Shown: positions 23,939-32,076, numbered from the stretch's first letter. The stretch is DNA of 64,000 nt from an uncultured Oscillospiraceae bacterium (GCA_934667095.1 CAKULE010000006.1:1-64000); one strand, 5' to 3'. Notes: a model not told the origin generated them from the sequence alone. Made by a program: numbers and translations.

Positions 23939-25334
23939 GGAACTGCGCCTTACCGGGGCCGTGGAGGCCCAGCAGTCTGTCATCGGCTCCATGCTCATCG
24001 ACGACCGCTGTGTGGGCGTGGTGATGAGCAGTCTGACAGCAGAGGACTTTACCGACGGTCCCTGCCGGACGGCCTTCCGGGCCATCAAAAAGCAGTTCGT
24101 GGCGGACAGGCCGGTGGACCCCATCGCCCTGCTGGACGCCGTGGGCGGTGGGGATCGCTATGTCCAGTGGATCAAAGAGGTCATGGAGATCACCCCCACC
24201 GCCGCCAATGTGGAGTATTACGCCGGGATCGTCCGCAAGTCGGCGGCCCTGTGTCGGCTTCGGGAATTGGCGGGCAATGTGGTCCAGTGCGGAGATTTGG
24301 AAACGGCCTCGGCTCTGGTGCGGGAGATGTCGGCCGCCACCTCGGCGGCCAGCCGTGTGTCCCGCATGACGGCCCGGGAGCTGGCGGAGGACTTCCTACG
24401 CCGGTTGACCGACCAGAAAAAGCCGGAGTACCTCCCCTGGGGGATACCGGCGGCGGACCAGAAGGTCTACGCCGAACTGGGGGACCTGTGCCTGCTGGGC
24501 GGGTACGCCTCGGCGGGCAAGACCCTGTTGTCCCTCCAGATGGCCCTGGCCCAGGCCAAGCGGTACCGGGTGGGTTACTACACCCTGGAGACCCGGCCGG
24601 AGAAGATGGCCGACCGCATGTTCGCCCACCTGGCCAAGCTGCCCATGACGGCTATCAAGCGCCGGGAGATCACGGAGGGCGATCTGCGCCGGGCGGCGGA
24701 CGCAGCGGATCTGTTTACCAAGACCTGCCCCATTGACTTCGTCCGGGCGGCGGGCCTGTCCGTGGAGGACATCGCCGCCGACGCCATCGCCCACCGCTAC
24801 CAGGTGATCTACGTGGACTATCTCCAGCTCATCGAGGTGCCCGGAATCCGGGCAGGGGACCGCTATGGAGCCGTGACGGCGGTGAGCCGGGGGCTGAAGC
24901 TGTTCGCCCAGTCCCACAACGTGGCGGTGGTGGCGCTGGCCCAGCTCTCCCGGCCCCAGCCAGCGGGCGGGAAGAATGGGCAGGCCCTCATCCCGCCGTC
25001 CATGCACTCTTTCCGGGAGTCCGGCCAGATCGAGCAGGACGCCGACGTGGCCTTTCTGCTGTGGGCAGAGGATGACAACGACAACCGTTCTCGCCGGAGT
25101 TTCAAGCTGGGCAAGAACAAGGAGGGCGAGAAGTTTCTCCGCCATCTGGATTTTGATGGCTCCACCCAGACTATGGCAGAGGTGGAGGAATCGGAGCGCA
25201 GCGCCGTGGCCGCTCACTATTCCGAGGTGGGCAAAGCGGTGAAGCAACGCAACCGAGCGGCTGCACAGGTTCCGGGCTTTACAGAACTGCCGGAGGACAG
25301 CGACTGTCCCTTCCCGGCGAGGGCGCCCTCATGA
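23931..25334 (+). CDS. DnaB-like replicative helicase
   Basis: A 467-aa helicase with the two-domain DnaB layout: N-terminal domain (VEAQQSVIGSMLIDDRC) and C-terminal RecA-like ATPase with Walker A GGYASAGKT, Walker B VIYVDYLQLIE and the LAQLSR/QIEQDADVAFLL motifs. It would form the hexamer that unwinds phage DNA. Overlaps the initiator at its start and the next small gene at its stop (ATGA). Confidence 0.9.
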   Translation: MDEELRLTGAVEAQQSVIGSMLIDDRCVGVVMSSLTAEDFTDGPCRTAFRAIKKQFVADRPVDPIALLDAVGGGDRYVQWIKEVMEITPTAANVEYYAGIVRKSAALCRLRELAGNVVQCGDLETASALVREMSAATSAASRVSRMTARELAEDFLRRLTDQKKPEYLPWGIPAADQKVYAELGDLCLLGGYASAGKTLLSLQMALAQAKRYRVGYYTLETRPEKMADRMFAHLAKLPMTAIKRREITEGDLRRAADAADLFTKTCPIDFVRAAGLSVEDIAADAIAHRYQVIYVDYLQLIEVPGIRAGDRYGAVTAVSRGLKLFAQSHNVAVVALAQLSRPQPAGGKNGQALIPPSMHSFRESGQIEQDADVAFLLWAEDDNDNRSRRSFKLGKNKEGEKFLRHLDFDGSTQTMAEVEESERSAVAAHYSEVGKAVKQRNRAAAQVPGFTELPEDSDCPFPARAPS

Positions 25335-25519
25335 CGGCCCGGCAGATGGCCCTGGTGCGGGGCGAGGCCCTGCGGCACGAGCGGCTGAGCCGCCTATCGG
25401 AGGAACCATCCGTCCGGACCGGACACTTGGAAACGGCGGCGGCTCTGCTGGCCGCCCTGGACGCCGCCCAGTGCGGGAGGAGAAAGCGAAAGAGGAGGGC
25501 ACACCATGCGAGACATTGA
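25331..25519 (+). CDS. Small hypothetical phage protein
   Basis: 62 aa, Arg/Ala-rich (MTARQMALVRGEALRHERL; ends RRKRKRRAHHARH). No family recognised. Support is positional: ATGA overlap with the helicase and overlap with the next gene, with phage-like dense packing. Confidence 0.5.
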   Translation: MTARQMALVRGEALRHERLSRLSEEPSVRTGHLETAAALLAALDAAQCGRRKRKRRAHHARH

Positions 25520-25709
25520 GCTGGGTATGCCGTACACGTTCGTCCCGGCCCCCTTTATCGGGGAGCGGGACGTGACCCGGGACGGGGAGACCGTCCGCCG
25601 GGCGGTTACCGGCCGGGTCTGCTATATCAACGAGCCCCACAGGTATTTCACCGTGAGCTTTACCCTCGGCAGAGGGTATCCCATGAAGGAATCCTTCAAA
25701 ATTTTCTGA
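25506..25709 (+). CDS. Small hypothetical phage protein
   Basis: 67 aa (MRDIELGMPYTFVPAPFIGER..GRVCYINEPHRYFTVSF), beta-rich, similar to small conserved proteins next to ParA genes in Firmicutes phages. Function unknown. AGGAGG upstream of the ATG. It lies between the helicase and parA. Confidence 0.6.
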   Translation: MRDIELGMPYTFVPAPFIGERDVTRDGETVRRAVTGRVCYINEPHRYFTVSFTLGRGYPMKESFKIF

Positions 25710-25722
25710 GGAGGTACATACC

Positions 25723-26508
25723 ATGAGAACATTTGCAGTTGTCAACATGAAGGGCGGGGTGGGCAAGACTACCACTGCCATCAATCTGGCGTGTATTCTG
25801 GCCACCGACTACCAGCAGCGGGTACTGCTGGTGGACGCCGATGCCCAGTCCAACGCCACCCGCTGCCTGCTGGATGCCGATGAGACTCGCTCCGGGCTGG
25901 CCGCCCTGCTCACCGGCCTTGCCAGCTATGACGAGCTGATCGAGCCTGTGGCGGAGATCGAGGGGTTGGATATGCTCCCAGCCACCAATGAGCTGTGGCG
26001 GGTAGACTTCGCCTGCGTCACCGGGGACGGCTCCGGAGTGTTCCGTGCCCTGCGGGGTCTGCGGGACGCCGTGGAGGAGGACGACAGCTATGACGTGATG
26101 GTCATTGACTGCCCGCCCAGCTTCTCCGCCGCCTGCGTGTCCGCCATCGTGGCCAGCGACAGCATCATCATCCCAGTGCTGCCCGACGCCTTCTCCGCCG
26201 CCGGCATGGCGGACCTGGTGGAGCAGATCGACAGCGCCCGGCGGTATCAGCCCTCCATCCGGGTGTCCGGAATCCTCATCAACCAGTGGCACCGGGCCGA
26301 CGTGGTGGAGGACGCCACCGAGTACCTCCGGGCAGCCTCCCCCGTGCCCGTGTTCGACACGGTGATCCGCCGGACGGATCGGGTGCTGGAATCCACTTGG
26401 GCCCAGCAGCCCGTGATGATCTGGAGCCCCCGGTCCTCCGCCGCCCGGGACTACCGGGCCTGGGTCAGGGAACTGGTGACCAAGGAGGCGGTGCTGGGTG
26501 GCCGGTAA
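25723..26508 (+). CDS. ParA-family partition ATPase
   Basis: A 261-aa deviant-Walker ATPase: KGGVGKTTTAINLA (Lys10, Lys15), VLLVDADAQSNAT, VMVIDCPPSF and the usual C-terminal GILINQ. ParA ATPases bind DNA non-specifically and move a ParB-centromere complex. The gene overlaps the DUF3102 gene and precedes the copy of a palindrome inside it, which looks like a partition cassette. In an integrated prophage this is unexpected unless the phage has an episomal stage. Confidence 0.9.
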   Translation: MRTFAVVNMKGGVGKTTTAINLACILATDYQQRVLLVDADAQSNATRCLLDADETRSGLAALLTGLASYDELIEPVAEIEGLDMLPATNELWRVDFACVTGDGSGVFRALRGLRDAVEEDDSYDVMVIDCPPSFSAACVSAIVASDSIIIPVLPDAFSAAGMADLVEQIDSARRYQPSIRVSGILINQWHRADVVEDATEYLRAASPVPVFDTVIRRTDRVLESTWAQQPVMIWSPRSSAARDYRAWVRELVTKEAVLGGR

Positions 26509-27454
26509 GTTTGACTTGGGGGCCATCCTTGCCGGGCAGGAGGTCAAGACCCCACCCAAGCCCCGGGACATCGCCGCCATCACGGCGGAGATCATCGAGA
26601 ACAAGCGTCGTGGCGGAGAGGCCGTCCTCACCATCGGCCGGGCCCTCAACGAGGCCAAGGCCCTGCTGAGCCACGGGGAGTGGCTGCCGTGGCTGACAGA
26701 GCAGGCAGAGCTGTCGGAGCGGGCAGCCCAGAACTTCATGCGGCTGGCCCGGGAGTGGTCAAATCCGCAAACGCTTGCGGATTTGGGCAGCAGCAAGGCC
26801 CTCGCCCTGCTGGCCCTGCCGGAGGAGGAGCGGGAGCAGTTTGTAGAGGCCCATCCGGTGGCTGACATGAGCACCCGGGAGCTGAAGCAGGCCATCGCGG
26901 ACCGTGAGGCGGCGCTGGCCGAGAAGGCTGCCGCCAACAAGGAGCGGGACAAGCTGGCGGAGCGGGTGGCCGCCCTCCAGTCGGCCCAGGAGCTGGCCGC
27001 CGATCTCACCGCCCAAAAGGACGCCGAGATCGTCCAGCTTCGGGCGGAGCTGAAGGCCACCCAGGAGCGGCCGGTGGACGTGGCCGTCATGGAGGTGGAC
27101 CAGACCGCTCTGGATGCCGCCCGGGCCGAAGCGGCCGCCGCAGCGCAGGCCAAGTTGGACAAGGCCCTGGATGGCAAGAAACAGGCGGAGGAGAAGCGCA
27201 AGGCACTGGAGGAGGAATTGACGGCTCTCCGGGCGCAGCTGGCGGACTCTGCCCGGGAGGACAAGCGGGCGCAGATCGCGGCGGACAAGGACCTTGCGGT
27301 ATTTGAGGTGACCTTCGCTCAAACCCAGGAGGACGTGAATCGGCTCCACGGTCTGCTCATGAAGGTGCGCAGCCGAGGGGATGAGACCTTGGCGGAGAAG
27401 CTCCGCCGGGCCCTGCTGGCCCTGGCGGACAGCGTGAGGGGGTGCGCAGGATGA
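26498..27454 (+). CDS. DUF3102 phage protein, candidate ParB-like partner of ParA
   Basis: A 318-aa protein: an N-terminal DUF3102-type region (1-140; AAITAEIIENKRRGGEAVLTIGRALNEAK, SERAAQNFMRLAREWSN) and a long coiled-coil, Ala/Glu/Lys-rich C-terminus. It starts with GTG inside the parA end. The segment SNPQTLADLGSSKALALL is encoded across the third copy of the 24-bp palindrome. By position it should be the adaptor of the partition cassette, but no classical ParB motif is visible. Confidence 0.7.
   Translation: MAGKFDLGAILAGQEVKTPPKPRDIAAITAEIIENKRRGGEAVLTIGRALNEAKALLSHGEWLPWLTEQAELSERAAQNFMRLAREWSNPQTLADLGSSKALALLALPEEEREQFVEAHPVADMSTRELKQAIADREAALAEKAAANKERDKLAERVAALQSAQELAADLTAQKDAEIVQLRAELKATQERPVDVAVMEVDQTALDAARAEAAAAAQAKLDKALDGKKQAEEKRKALEEELTALRAQLADSAREDKRAQIAADKDLAVFEVTFAQTQEDVNRLHGLLMKVRSRGDETLAEKLRRALLALADSVRGCAG
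26761..26784. repeat. 24-bp palindrome, copy 3 (inside the DUF3102 gene)
   Basis: Arms AAATCCGCA/TGCGGATTT with centre AACGCT, within codons for NPQTLADL. It matches the two copies by the integrase start. Confidence 0.85.
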
Positions 27455-27786
27455 GCGTACTGGCCGAAGTGATCGCCGCCATCGAGGCCCAGCAGCCGAA
27501 GGAACGCTCCGCCGTCTGGATGGTGGGGGAGCAGATGAAGGACATCTGCCGGGCCGACCCGGCCGCCGCCGAGCTCCTGCTGGCGGATCTGACCCACAAC
27601 CCGGACATGACGCTGGCGGCCGCCGAGAAAAAGATCGCCGCCCGGGCCAAGGCTAACAAGGTGGGCAACTGCGGCTGCGTCACCCCGGCGGAGGCGGAGG
27701 AGATCCTCCGGGAGTTCTTCGGCCTTGGAGCCCCGGGCACTCCGGCGGAACGCCCCAAGGTCCTGGACCTGGCGGACTTTCTGTGA
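27451..27786 (+). CDS. Conserved phage protein (unknown function)
   Basis: 111 aa (MSVLAEVIAAIEAQQPKERS..WMVGEQMKDI; ends VLDLADFL). ATGA overlap with the DUF3102 gene. It resembles a conserved protein often beside PcfJ-like genes in Clostridia phages; I cannot assign a biochemical role. It contains GNCGCVTPAEAEEILREFFG. Confidence 0.65.
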   Translation: MSVLAEVIAAIEAQQPKERSAVWMVGEQMKDICRADPAAAELLLADLTHNPDMTLAAAEKKIAARAKANKVGNCGCVTPAEAEEILREFFGLGAPGTPAERPKVLDLADFL

Positions 27787-27798
27787 GGGGGCGGGCTG

Positions 27799-29634
27799 AT
27801 GGATACCGAGTGGAAAGCTCTGGCCGGCCGGCTGCCGACGCAGCCCTGCGGCGACTTGATCCAGGACATCATGAGCGCCGTGTACGACGGTGAGGAGCTG
27901 GGCGAGAATCTGATTCTCTACCACCGGGAATCGGTGGAGCTGGCGGACGAAGGCCTGATGCTTCAGACCATGGCCCCGGAGGACTGGGCCCGCTATGATG
28001 CCTCCCGCCGCCGGCGCTGGGGCGCCCGGTGTACCTGCTCCTTCTGCGGCGAAGACTTCCTCGCCGGGTATGTCCGGCGGGAGGGTCTGACGGGGATCGC
28101 CCTCTTTGCAGACGATGACGGCAACACCCAGCCCGGCTTTGCTCTGGCGGAGGAGGGTGGGGCAGAGTACTTTGACGGAGAGCCCGTCCAGTGCCCCAGC
28201 TGCCGGAATGAGGGCATGCTGACCCGCCGGAGCGAGCTGCGGCGGGGGAGGACACACCAGGTCATGCAGGCGGAAACGGTAGACGTGGACGGGTACACGG
28301 CGGTGATGTTCTGGCTGGTGTCCCGCTATCAAGACGATGCCGGCGTGGACCGGACCCTCTGCCTGCCCAGCGCCGCCCTGCTGGTGGACAAGGCGGGCAG
28401 GCTGCGGCGCTTCCGGGCCGTCCGGCAGGGCGGCGAGGTAACGGACGTGGAGTGGCTGCCCTGCGCCCGCACCCGGGACCCCATGCAGGTGGCCTATTAC
28501 GACCATGGCTCAGTCAACTGCCGGAAGGTGGGAGGCTGGACCTGCGTTTACGGTCCGGAGCTGGCCGGGCACACCGGAGAGAAAACCGCTCTGGACAAGT
28601 ACATCGGCGCGGGCGGGCACTGGCCCGGGGCATACCTCCACGTGTGGCAGAAGCACCCGCAGGTGGAGAACCTCATACGGCAGGGGTTTGCCGGTGCCGT
28701 CCAGCAGACCATTGATGAGTACCTGGACCGCGTTGCCTACTTCGCCGACCTGCGGGATGCCCCGGCCATCGACTGGGTGGACTGGACTCAGCGCCAGCCC
28801 CACAAAATGCTGGGCATGAACCGGGAGGCATTCCGGGCCATCCGGGAGAGGAGCAGATGGGGCGGACAGGACGCGGCCTGCTGGGCCCGATACCGGGCGG
28901 CTCTGCCCGGGGCGGATGCCCTGGAATATGACCGCTGCCGTCAGGTGCTGGGCCGCGCGGAGGTGGAAAAGCTGCTGGATGCCCTGGCCGAGGGCTGGCC
29001 CGACCTGCGCCCCGCCCGGGTGACCCGCTATCTGGAGTGCCACGGCCCGGCGGCGGACGGCGTCCAGATGCTGCTGGACTACCGCCGGATGCTGCGGGAC
29101 GCGGGATTGGCGGAGACGGAGGAGACCCTCTGGCCCCGGGATCTGGCCGCCGCCCACGACCGGGTGGCCCAGATGTGGACCGGGCGGAGCTCCGCAGAGT
29201 ATTCCTTGGGTTTCACGTCGGTGTATTTGTCGCTCCGAGACTTGGAGTGGACGGACGGCGACCTGTGCGTCGTGGTGCCGAGGTCGGAGCAGGATCTGAT
29301 CGAGGAGGGCCGTGTGCTGCGGCACTGCGTGGGCACTTATGGACGGCCCCATTGCTCTGGTAAGCCCATCTTCTTTATCCGCCACCGCCGCCGGCCGGAG
29401 CGCAGCTACTACACCCTCAATATCGACCTCACGGGCAAGCTGCCCCGGGAGATCCAGCTGCACGGCTACGGCAACGAGCGCCACGGCCCCGCAAAGCAGT
29501 ACAGCCATTCCATCCCGCAGACGGTCCGGGACTTCTGCGACCGCTGGCAGCGGGAGGTGCTCCTGCCGTGGTTCATGGCCCGGCGGGAGTGGAAGAGTAA
29601 GCCCGTCGGCCAGAGCAGACGCCGGGCGGGGTAA
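27799..29634 (+). CDS. PcfJ-like protein
   Basis: A 611-aa protein with a zinc-ribbon-like pair (CTCSFCGEDF and CPSCRNEG), a long central region and the C-terminal PcfJ signature (VLRHCVGTYGRPHCSGKPIF..YYTLNIDL..IQLHGYGN). PcfJ is named after a gene of the E. faecalis pCF10 conjugation region, yet homologues are frequent in phages. Its role is unknown. It is the largest early gene and follows the partition cassette. Confidence 0.78.
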   Translation: MDTEWKALAGRLPTQPCGDLIQDIMSAVYDGEELGENLILYHRESVELADEGLMLQTMAPEDWARYDASRRRRWGARCTCSFCGEDFLAGYVRREGLTGIALFADDDGNTQPGFALAEEGGAEYFDGEPVQCPSCRNEGMLTRRSELRRGRTHQVMQAETVDVDGYTAVMFWLVSRYQDDAGVDRTLCLPSAALLVDKAGRLRRFRAVRQGGEVTDVEWLPCARTRDPMQVAYYDHGSVNCRKVGGWTCVYGPELAGHTGEKTALDKYIGAGGHWPGAYLHVWQKHPQVENLIRQGFAGAVQQTIDEYLDRVAYFADLRDAPAIDWVDWTQRQPHKMLGMNREAFRAIRERSRWGGQDAACWARYRAALPGADALEYDRCRQVLGRAEVEKLLDALAEGWPDLRPARVTRYLECHGPAADGVQMLLDYRRMLRDAGLAETEETLWPRDLAAAHDRVAQMWTGRSSAEYSLGFTSVYLSLRDLEWTDGDLCVVVPRSEQDLIEEGRVLRHCVGTYGRPHCSGKPIFFIRHRRRPERSYYTLNIDLTGKLPREIQLHGYGNERHGPAKQYSHSIPQTVRDFCDRWQREVLLPWFMARREWKSKPVGQSRRRAG

Positions 29635-29641
29635 AAAGAAA

Positions 29642-29666
29642 CTGCCGGGGGCAAAGCCCCCGGCAG
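29642..29666 (-). terminator. Terminator of the hicAB transcript
   Basis: CTGCCGGGGGC-AAA-GCCCCCGGCAG. On the - strand it is followed by TTTCTTTTT, so it ends the leftward hicAB RNA; it also sits just after the PcfJ-like gene's stop. Confidence 0.75.
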
Positions 29667-29677
29667 CGGGTGGTCAG

Positions 29678-30085
29678 TCAGTTGGCGGCACCGTGCAGAT
29701 AGCCGTTCAGCGCGTCGGTCAGTACCTGGGAGAAGTTCACGTGGGCCTCCTCCGCTTCCCGGTTGAGCCAGGCGGGGATGGTGAGGGTCTTTTTCACTAC
29801 GCGGTTGTTGACCCGGTCTCGGACGGAGGGCATAAACACCTCCACCATGGTCAAGACGCCGCCCTCCTCGGGGTGCAGATCCTCGATAGGGGAAGGGACG
29901 GGGATCGGGTCGCCGTCTTGCTCCATGCCGTACAGGTGCAGGCCCATGGCCTCCTTGGCGTTGCGGAATGCCTCCTCGGTGGTGGAAGCGCAGGGCAGGC
30001 AGCCCGGCAGGTCGGGGAACTCAATCGAGATCCCATCCGGGTCATAGTAGAAGATGGCGGGGTAGCTGTAGTAGTTCGGAAGCAT
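29678..30085 (-). CDS. hicB: HicB-family antitoxin
   Basis: A 135-aa antitoxin with the partial RNase H fold (YPAIFYYDPDGISIEFPDLPGCLPCASTTEEAFRNA) and a C-terminal ribbon-helix-helix-like DNA-binding part (LTIPAWLNREAEEAHVNFSQVLTDAL). It binds and blocks HicA and represses the module's promoter. It lies downstream of hicA, which encodes its toxin. Confidence 0.9.
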   Translation of the reverse strand: MLPNYYSYPAIFYYDPDGISIEFPDLPGCLPCASTTEEAFRNAKEAMGLHLYGMEQDGDPIPVPSPIEDLHPEEGGVLTMVEVFMPSVRDRVNNRVVKKTLTIPAWLNREAEEAHVNFSQVLTDALNGYLHGAAN

Positions 30086-30121
30086 ATAGAAAACTCCTTT
30101 CGGTTGGGCGAGGGGCGGGGC

Positions 30122-30319
30122 TTACTCGAATTTCAGCCCCGCCTGGTCCCCAATGGATTTCAGTGTTCGCTTTGGGATGTCTTTGACTGGATGTGTGACT
30201 GTTACCTTCCCGGGTTTTGAGGGGTGCTTGAACTGGTGATGATCTCCGGTACAGTGGACCTCGTACCAGCCATCTTCGGCCAGGATCTTGAGCACCTCTC
30301 GGGACGAATAGCTTTTCAC
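30122..30319 (-). CDS. hicA: HicA-family mRNA interferase toxin
   Basis: A 65-aa toxin with a double-stranded RNA-binding-like fold. The family motif GSHHxF appears as GDHHQFKHP (His27/His28); the Ser of the usual motif is Asp here. HicA cleaves mRNA when freed from HicB. It is inverted against the surrounding early operon and has its own consensus promoter, so it is probably expressed in the lysogen. Confidence 0.87.
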   Translation of the reverse strand: MKSYSSREVLKILAEDGWYEVHCTGDHHQFKHPSKPGKVTVTHPVKDIPKRTLKSIGDQAGLKFE

Positions 30320-30344
30320 ATAACCACCTCTCTTAACTGTCTAT

Positions 30345-30373
30345 ATTATAGCACGTATAAACACACGTGTCAA
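30345..30373 (-). promoter_or_regulatory. Consensus sigma-A promoter of hicAB
   Basis: On the - strand TTGACA (30368-30373), exactly 17 bp, then TATAAT (30345-30350): both boxes are perfect. The spacer holds ACACGTGT and TATA-N5-TATA symmetries that could be HicB operators. Confidence 0.82.
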
Positions 30374-30391
30374 TGATTTTCGGAGGAATTT

Positions 30392-30538
30392 ATGAAAAAA
30401 TTAAAGCCTGGCGACCCGTGTCCCTGTTGCGGGAAGCCGATCAAAACTCGAGACCCGGAGCGGCTGGAGTTTCTCTCCCTCATGGCGGAGTGGCTGGAGC
30501 GACACCCGGAACTGGAGGAGGCAAGATCATGCGGATGA
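30392..30538 (+). CDS. Small CxCC zinc-knuckle phage protein
   Basis: 48 aa, MKKLKPGDPCPCCGKPIKTR then a helical tail (LEFLSLMAEWLERHPELEEA). CPCCG suggests a small metal site. CGGAGGAA lies before the ATG. The stop overlaps the next gene's start region, consistent with a dense phage operon. Unknown function. Confidence 0.6.
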   Translation: MKKLKPGDPCPCCGKPIKTRDPERLEFLSLMAEWLERHPELEEARSCG

Positions 30539-30687
30539 CGTGGGAAGCCCCGGACGGCAGCTGGGGCCTGGACGGCGTGGAGCTCTCGACCCTGCCACCC
30601 AAGGTGTACGCCGCCCTCCACCGGCTGATGGAATTTGAGCGGGAGTACGGTGAGCCAGTTAGAATTGTTCCCGCAGAGGAGGTATGA
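30529..30687 (+). CDS. Small hypothetical phage protein
   Basis: 52 aa (MRMTWEAPDGSWGLDGVEL..PVRIVPAEEV). ATG 30529 or 30535. It overlaps the preceding gene and ends just before the glycosidase gene. No family recognised. Confidence 0.5.
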   Translation: MRMTWEAPDGSWGLDGVELSTLPPKVYAALHRLMEFEREYGEPVRIVPAEEV

Positions 30688-30689
30688 GC

Positions 30690-31499
30690 ATGAAGGTATA
30701 CACACCAAAGGGATACTCCAATTTGACGGTGGTCTCCGTGCCGCCGGAGGAGATCGCCGACGTGGGCTTCGGCCTGTGCGCCCAGCCCCGGCAGACCATC
30801 GACGCCTGGTACAGGGACCAGGACGACCGGCCGGAGGTGGTGTCCAACGGCGGATTCTTCGACATGACCTCCGGCAATGCCGTGGGCACGGTCATCGTGG
30901 GGCGCTGCACCATGTCCGCCAGCCGCAAGGTCCGGGAGGGGATCGGCACCGTGGACGGCAAGAGCCTATTGTTCGGTCACTCCACGGAATACCGTTGGAA
31001 GGACTTCGTTGCCGGGTTCCCGGTGCTGATCCGGGCCGGGCAACGGGAGCCGGTGACTATGGCCAAGGAGCTCAACTACCGCACCCGCCGCACCTGCCTG
31101 GGTTTCGACGCCAAGGGCACGGTCCATCTGCTGTGTGTGGAGAGCCCGGGCATGGTCTTCGCCGCCCTCCAGGCCCTGCTGCTCAAGCTGGGCTGCGTCT
31201 ACGCCATCAATCTGGACGGCGGTGGCTCCACCCGACTGCTCATCAAGGGGGCCAGAAAGACCAGGCAGACCGCCAACCGCCCGGTGGACACGGTATTTTA
31301 CATCAAACTCAAGTTCCGGCCGTGGGCCGGCACGGTGACCCGGTCGGTGCTCAACGTGCGCTCCGGCCCCGGGCCGCAGCACACGCTGCTCCGGGTGCTG
31401 CCGAAGGGGACGCAGGTGACCGTCCAGAAGGAGGACAGCGGCTGGGGCTTGATCGGGGACGGCTGGGTCCACTTGGGCTTTGTGAGGAGGAAGGCATGA
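30690..31499 (+). CDS. Phosphodiester glycosidase (NAGPA-like) with C-terminal SH3 domain
   Basis: About 269 aa. The catalytic region carries the family hallmarks NGGFFD (about 50-56) and NLDGGGST, with RTCLGFDAKGTVHLL between; the C-terminus is a bacterial SH3 domain (VLNVRSGPGPQHTLL..WGLIGDGWVHLGFV). The family hydrolyses sugar-1-phosphodiester bonds in glycans. There is no signal peptide, unlike secreted relatives. ATG 30690 is chosen over 30684 because AGGAGG at 30677-30682 gives 7-nt spacing only to 30690. Lies in the early region after hicAB, not by the lysis genes. Role in the phage unknown. Confidence 0.8.
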   Translation: MKVYTPKGYSNLTVVSVPPEEIADVGFGLCAQPRQTIDAWYRDQDDRPEVVSNGGFFDMTSGNAVGTVIVGRCTMSASRKVREGIGTVDGKSLLFGHSTEYRWKDFVAGFPVLIRAGQREPVTMAKELNYRTRRTCLGFDAKGTVHLLCVESPGMVFAALQALLLKLGCVYAINLDGGGSTRLLIKGARKTRQTANRPVDTVFYIKLKFRPWAGTVTRSVLNVRSGPGPQHTLLRVLPKGTQVTVQKEDSGWGLIGDGWVHLGFVRRKA

Positions 31500-31936
31500 G
31501 CAAGGTGTTTCTGATCCGGGTGCCCGGCGACCCGGCGCTGGCGGACCTTCAGCAGGTGCGGGACTTTGTCTCGGCCTCGTTGCCCACCGGGGTGCTGGCC
31601 GTTGGCTCCAAGTGGGAGTACGTGTTTCTGGACCTTAGCGAGGTGCAGGGGGTCCTCATCGCCCCGGCAGAGCCCGATGAGGACCCGGAGGCGGAGCGCG
31701 GTGAAGATGAGCCCACCGTGACCTTCTCCGGCAAGGGCTCCGCGGACAAGCGGCGCATCCACGCCCGGCTGACGGCATACCGCAAGGCCCGCGGGCTGGG
31801 CTCCTTCGAGCCGCTGGCGAAGGTCCTCGGATGCGGCACCGAAGTGCTCCGGGCGGTCTACATCGGGGAGACCACGGTAGACCTGGCCACCTGGTACCGG
31901 ATCGACAAGGCGCTGGACGAGGTGGAGCGGTGCTGA
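31496..31936 (+). CDS. Hypothetical phage protein with C-terminal HTH-like region
   Basis: 146 aa: an N-terminal folded part (MSKVFLIRVPGDPALADLQQVRDFV), an acidic middle and a C-terminal segment (LGSFEPLAKVLGCGTEVLRAVYIG) that looks like a helix-turn-helix of a DNA-binding fold. ATGA overlap with the glycosidase gene. Function unknown. Confidence 0.6.
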   Translation: MSKVFLIRVPGDPALADLQQVRDFVSASLPTGVLAVGSKWEYVFLDLSEVQGVLIAPAEPDEDPEAERGEDEPTVTFSGKGSADKRRIHARLTAYRKARGLGSFEPLAKVLGCGTEVLRAVYIGETTVDLATWYRIDKALDEVERC

Positions 31937-32076
31937 TCATCACCATCGAGGTGGATGCCCCGGCGGGGCAGGCTATCGGCGTTAAGGAGGTGCTGGCCAT
32001 GTGCCTGGAGCGGTTCGGCCGTGCCCGGGTGACAAAGATTGACGAGTGCCTGCCGGAGCAGATGAAACTGAAATAG
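31930..32076 (+). CDS. Small hypothetical phage protein
   Basis: 48 aa starting GTG 31930 (VLIITIEVDAPAGQ..RARVTKIDECLPEQM), overlapping the previous stop. The codon pattern is coding-like and position fits, but no family is recognised. Confidence 0.45.
   Translation: MLIITIEVDAPAGQAIGVKEVLAMCLERFGRARVTKIDECLPEQMKLK

Noticed and set aside
25696..27288. 530-aa reading frame antisense to parA and the DUF3102 gene
   Set aside because: Shadow with Ser/Arg/Ala-rich composition; the + strand genes have clear motifs and overlaps.
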